In this document: positions 6,420 to 8,417 of the stretch, in pieces | How the letters are laid out: every line of letters starts with the position of its first letter | Numbering within the stretch: position 1 is the first letter of the stretch | Source of the DNA: Candidatus Omnitrophota bacterium | GTDB taxonomy: Bacteria; Omnitrophota; Koll11; Gygaellales; JAQTUY01 | DNA: 8,417 bases | NCBI GenBank assembly: GCA_028707105.1 | Contig: JAQTUY010000066.1 | Span: 1-8,417, forward strand | Direction: 5' to 3' | Notes under the pieces: generated by a model | Databases searched by the model: none | The model's input: only the letters and a program-made list of their open reading frames with translations | What the model was told of the DNA's origin: nothing | Program-made: the position numbers and the translations under genes

Positions 6420-6486
6420 CCCGTCCACTATAGCCCTTCGCACATTTGTAAAGAAACTTGAATGTGCGAGGGGACGGGATTTTTTC
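6420..6486 (+). terminator. Long hairpin followed by T6 on the plus strand
   Basis: CCCTTCGCACATT (6434-6446) pairs with AATGTGCGAGGGG (6461-6473), 13 pairs with one G-T wobble. Alternatively, an outer CCCGTCC/GGACGGG stem (6420-6426 with 6472-6478) joins the 8-bp CGCACATT/AATGTGCG core. The plus strand then reads ATTTTTTCG, the form of an intrinsic terminator for rightward (antisense) transcription. On the minus strand it has no T-run and lies immediately before the rarA Shine-Dalgarno, so there it may act as a leader structure. Confidence 0.45.
6427..6456 (-). promoter_or_regulatory. Possible rarA promoter
   Basis: A good -10-like TATAGT (6432-6427) lies 18 nt after a weak TTTCTT (6456-6451), inside the hairpin next to rarA. 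It would give a leader of only about a dozen bases. The alternative is read-through from the 6S promoter upstream. Weak candidate. Confidence 0.25.
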
Positions 6487-6513
6487 GTAAACACTTCGGC
6501 GAATTCTCATACC

Positions 6514-6549
6514 ATCCCGCACATAGTGAGGAAAACTGGGGTGCGGGAT
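6514..6549. repeat. 9-bp inverted repeat
   Basis: ATCCCGCAC (6514-6522) pairs perfectly with GTGCGGGAT (6541-6549) around an 18-nt loop. The plus strand continues GGGATTATTTCG, resembling the GGGATTTTTTCG that follows the neighbouring hairpin at 6476-6487. This suggests two related hairpin modules. Confidence 0.8.
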
Positions 6550-6555
6550 TATTTC

Positions 6556-6597
6556 GGCCATACAACTTACGTCGCTTCGCTTCCGTAAGTTGTGGCC
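6556..6597. repeat. 10-bp inverted repeat with GGCC ends
   Basis: ACAACTTACG pairs perfectly with CGTAAGTTGT around a 12-nt loop, minus-strand GAAGCGAAGCGA, which itself repeats GAAGC. GGCC at both outer ends adds four more pairs. There is no T-run, so it is not a classical terminator. It begins within a few bases of the 3' end of the 6S RNA gene. Confidence 0.8.
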
Positions 6598-6600
6598 TCA

Positions 6601-6784
6601 ATAAAAAATCCCCGCGCTGTGCCGTCAGATAAGACTGGTTGAACCGTAATTTCAGGTGGGTGCCGCCCTTGGACACCGAAGCGTCCGAAGGAGTGTGGGC
6701 TCCCATTATATCGGTGTTGGCTCACCAATCTTTTGTATCCGACGAGCACGGCAGGGACTATTCTAAAGAACATTTATCTTTCGT
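6601..6784 (-). ncRNA. ssrS: 6S RNA (RNA polymerase holoenzyme regulator)
   Basis: 6S RNA binds sigma70-RNA polymerase by mimicking an open promoter. The predicted transcript, from about 6784 to the T6 run at 6608-6603, is about 180 nt, the classic 6S length. It folds as one long interrupted hairpin. The closing stem CGTCGGATA (6745-6737) pairs with TATCTGACG (6631-6623). Next, GATTGGTGAGCC (6730-6719) pairs with GGTTCAACCAGTC (6645-6633) with one bulged A. A central bubble follows, then CCTT/AAGG and an apical GGACGC-TTCG-GTGTCC tetraloop hairpin (6686-6671). The 3' bubble segment 'CACCCACCTGAA...GGTTCAA' resembles the CCTTGAACC...GGTTCAAGG element of proteobacterial 6S RNAs, and 'GAGCC...CGATAT' resembles the 5' side. 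Context supports the call: 6S genes are known next to rarA or upstream of fau, both of which lie downstream here. No covariance-model score could be computed. Confidence 0.82.
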
Positions 6785-6790
6785 ATTTTA

Positions 6791-6819
6791 AGTATAGCAT
6801 AGCAAGAAATGCAAGTCAA
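6791..6819 (-). promoter_or_regulatory. Sigma70 promoter of the 6S RNA gene (extended -10)
   Basis: TTGACT (6819-6814), an exact 17-nt spacer and TATACT (6796-6791), preceded by TGC (an extended -10), give one of the best promoter matches in the window. The predicted start is near 6784, placing the 6S closing stem correctly. The -35 begins 6 nt after the pheT stop codon, with no terminator between, so pheT read-through into the 6S gene is likely. Confidence 0.85.
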
Positions 6820-6825
6820 CCGCGC

Positions 6826-8417
6826 TTATCTGGTCTTTGCTCCGAACTTTTCCGTCAGGGCCGAAAGTACGCTGGTGTGCACCGGGTTGACCTCGTTCTC
6901 GGTCAGAGTGCGTTCATCGAGGCGGTAAAGGCAGGATACGGTAAGAGCTCTGAAGCCCGCGGGGATCTGCTTGCCTTTATAATAATCGGTGACTTTGATC
7001 TCTTTCAAGAGAGGCTGGCCCTGCTGCGCAAGCGCCCGCAGAACATCCTCAATTTTTAGGCCCTCACCGATAACAAAGCTAATATCCCTGGATATGGCGG
7101 GGTATACCGCGAGGCTGGCGAACCGTTTCTTACGGTTAATGCCGCTTAACACCCTGCCTAAATAAAGCTCTGCCGTAAAAACGCCCTTGTTCTTGATATC
7201 TAGCCCCTCTAAGATACTACCGGAAACCTGACGTATCGTGCCTATCCTGTCCTGACCCAGGAATATCCCGGCTTCCCCGGTTATTCCCGCGGGGATCTCA
7301 AACCTGTATCCCTGCACTCCCAGCCTTTCAAAAAGCACTTCCAGGACGCCTTTTAAATGCAAAAGGCTGGCCTCATCTTTTATCAGACCCTGCTCAAGCA
7401 ATAACGGCTTCATCCCGCATAAAACGATGCCCAGGACATCTTCTTCGCGATGATTGTCCCCGGAGATAAAAAAGGATTTGCTCACTTCAAAAAGATTGAC
7501 GTAACCCTGCTTCTGGTTCAGGTTGTGCGCCACGCATCTTAACAGGCTGGGAATGAGTGTGGGACGAAGTATCTCCTGCTCTTTGCTCAAAGGGTTCAAG
7601 ACCGCGATAGGCTGGGCCGCGTCAAACCCTTTTAAAAAATCCCTGTCGATCAGGCTATTAGTGATCGCTTCGTTCAATCCCGCGCCGACGAGAATATTCT
7701 TGATCAGGGAAATGGCGCCGCGTTTATCAAACGTGCTTACCGTCGCGGATACTTTGGGCGCGCTTACCGGCATACGCTCGAAACCATAAATACGGGCGAT
7801 CTCCTCCACCAGGTCTATCTCGGAATTGACATCCGGACGGTGAGAAGGAACCGACACCCTGATCATATTCTTGCCCTTAGGCCTAAGGCCAAATCCCAGG
7901 GCCGCCAGGATCTTTTTTATCTTAGCTGTTTCTATCGAAGCTCCCAGTATCTTACAGGCCCTCGATACATCCAGCTCGACCTCGGCCTTTTTGGCCTTAG
8001 GCGGCGTGGATGTCTTGGCCAGGACGCATTTGGCGCCCGCGCTTTGCGCTAAATCCACTACCTTCCAGGAGGCAGGCTCGACAACGCTTAAATCTACGCC
8101 TCTTTCAAAACGGTAGGAAGAATCGCTTTGCAGGCCAAGGATCCTGCGGCCATGGCGGATGACCAGCGGGTCGAATATCGCGGCTTCAAGCAGGATATTT
8201 TTGGTGTTTTCATTTACTTCGGTATCCTTTCCGCCCATCACCCCTGCGACCGCGACCGGGCCGCGCGCGTCGGCGATGACCAGGACTTCATTGTTCAACT
8301 TGTACTCTTCGCCGTTAATAGCGGTTATCTTTTCGTTATTCCCGGCGCGGCGGATAAATATGGTATCACCCTTTAATTTATCCAGGTCAAAAGCATGCAG
8401 CGGCTCGCCATAGGTAA
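6826..8417 (-). CDS. pheT: Phenylalanine-tRNA ligase beta subunit, N-terminus beyond window
   Basis: 529 residues are visible. The frame is open to the right edge, so roughly the first 270 residues of a protein of about 800 are missing; the TTG near 8298 is internal, not a start. PheT forms the alpha2-beta2 enzyme that charges tRNA-Phe; the beta subunit carries editing and tRNA-binding domains. In order: the B3/B4 editing domain with 'YGEPLHAFDLDKL' (visible residues 2-14), 'VAVAGVMGG' and 'SSYRFERGVD'; the B5 domain with 'VPSHRPDVNSEIDLVEEIARIYGFE'-type sequence; a catalytic-like core with 'NPLSKEQEILRPTLIPSLL'; and a C-terminal FDX-ACB anticodon-binding domain ('YPAISRDISFVI' to 'TLTENEVNPVHTSVLSALTEKFGAKTR'). 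The stop TAA is at 6828-6826. pheS is expected upstream, outside the window. In several lineages zapA follows pheT; no zapA is present here. Confidence 0.97.
   Translation of the reverse strand, partial: TYGEPLHAFDLDKLKGDTIFIRRAGNNEKITAINGEEYKLNNEVLVIADARGPVAVAGVMGGKDTEVNENTKNILLEAAIFDPLVIRHGRRILGLQSDSSYRFERGVDLSVVEPASWKVVDLAQSAGAKCVLAKTSTPPKAKKAEVELDVSRACKILGASIETAKIKKILAALGFGLRPKGKNMIRVSVPSHRPDVNSEIDLVEEIARIYGFERMPVSAPKVSATVSTFDKRGAISLIKNILVGAGLNEAITNSLIDRDFLKGFDAAQPIAVLNPLSKEQEILRPTLIPSLLRCVAHNLNQKQGYVNLFEVSKSFFISGDNHREEDVLGIVLCGMKPLLLEQGLIKDEASLLHLKGVLEVLFERLGVQGYRFEIPAGITGEAGIFLGQDRIGTIRQVSGSILEGLDIKNKGVFTAELYLGRVLSGINRKKRFASLAVYPAISRDISFVIGEGLKIEDVLRALAQQGQPLLKEIKVTDYYKGKQIPAGFRALTVSCLYRLDERTLTENEVNPVHTSVLSALTEKFGAKTR

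Larger units (their letters stand above)
6408..6600. other. Intergenic hairpin cluster between 6S RNA and rarA
   Basis: About 190 bp without a credible gene, filled by three separate strong inverted repeats (6420-6478, 6514-6549, 6556-6597). The minus-strand reading frames through here are by-products of the palindromes and show no family motifs. On the minus strand the cluster would form the 5' leader of rarA or the 3' extension of a 6S read-through transcript. Confidence 0.75.

Noticed and set aside
6428..6773. Two minus-strand reading frames (92 and 68 aa) between rarA and pheT
   Set aside because: They run through the 6S RNA hairpin and the palindromes, overlap each other and show no domain, Shine-Dalgarno or sensible composition.
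8296..8298. TTG as the pheT start
   Set aside because: The frame stays open to the window edge and encodes the conserved YGEPLHAFD segment upstream, so the TTG is an internal Leu codon.

Overview
The window is a compact, co-directional bacterial housekeeping segment. Every supported gene lies on the minus strand, so it reads from the right edge to the left: pheT (N-terminus cut off by the window), a 6S RNA gene, rarA, a metV-like Fe-S gene, iscU, a 5-formyltetrahydrofolate cyclo-ligase gene (fau/ygfA), a hairpin-rich leader, rny (RNase Y), ymdB, and a secreted glycoside-hydrolase-39-like protein cut off by the left edge. The organism is a bacterium of roughly 50% GC. The gene order, the corrinoid/Wood-Ljungdahl-type MetV protein and the codon style would fit an uncultured lineage such as Omnitrophota or a relative. 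That is an inference from style, not proof.

Right part (about 6410-8417): the PheT C-terminal two thirds is followed, 6 nt past its stop, by a near-consensus extended -10 promoter. This promoter drives a roughly 180-nt RNA that folds as one long, interrupted hairpin with a large central bubble and an apical UUCG tetraloop, as expected for 6S RNA. Three strong hairpins then fill the 190 bp before rarA.

Middle part (3356-6407): rarA, metV, iscU and fau overlap or nearly abut (29-bp overlap, ATGA overlap, 1-nt gap) and form one translationally coupled operon. It joins a replication-stress AAA+ ATPase with Fe-S assembly and folate one-carbon metabolism. 6S RNA next to fau (as in E. coli) and 6S RNA next to rarA (as in Bacillus) are both known arrangements; here they occur in one cluster.

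Left part (1-3355): a 260-bp intergenic region carries two identical 47-bp tandem units plus a third, diverged copy, bracketed by an 8-bp inverted repeat. The copies keep the same hairpin shape, with one bulged base, while the inner stem sequence changes. This lies directly upstream of a very strong Shine-Dalgarno for rny. rny and ymdB overlap by ATGA, a conserved pair linking mRNA decay to a phosphodiesterase. The last gene starts 2 nt after ymdB; it encodes an exported TIM-barrel-like protein whose expected catalytic WNEP motif reads WDSP.

The best candidates for something undescribed are the rny leader hairpin array and the hairpin cluster between the 6S gene and rarA.
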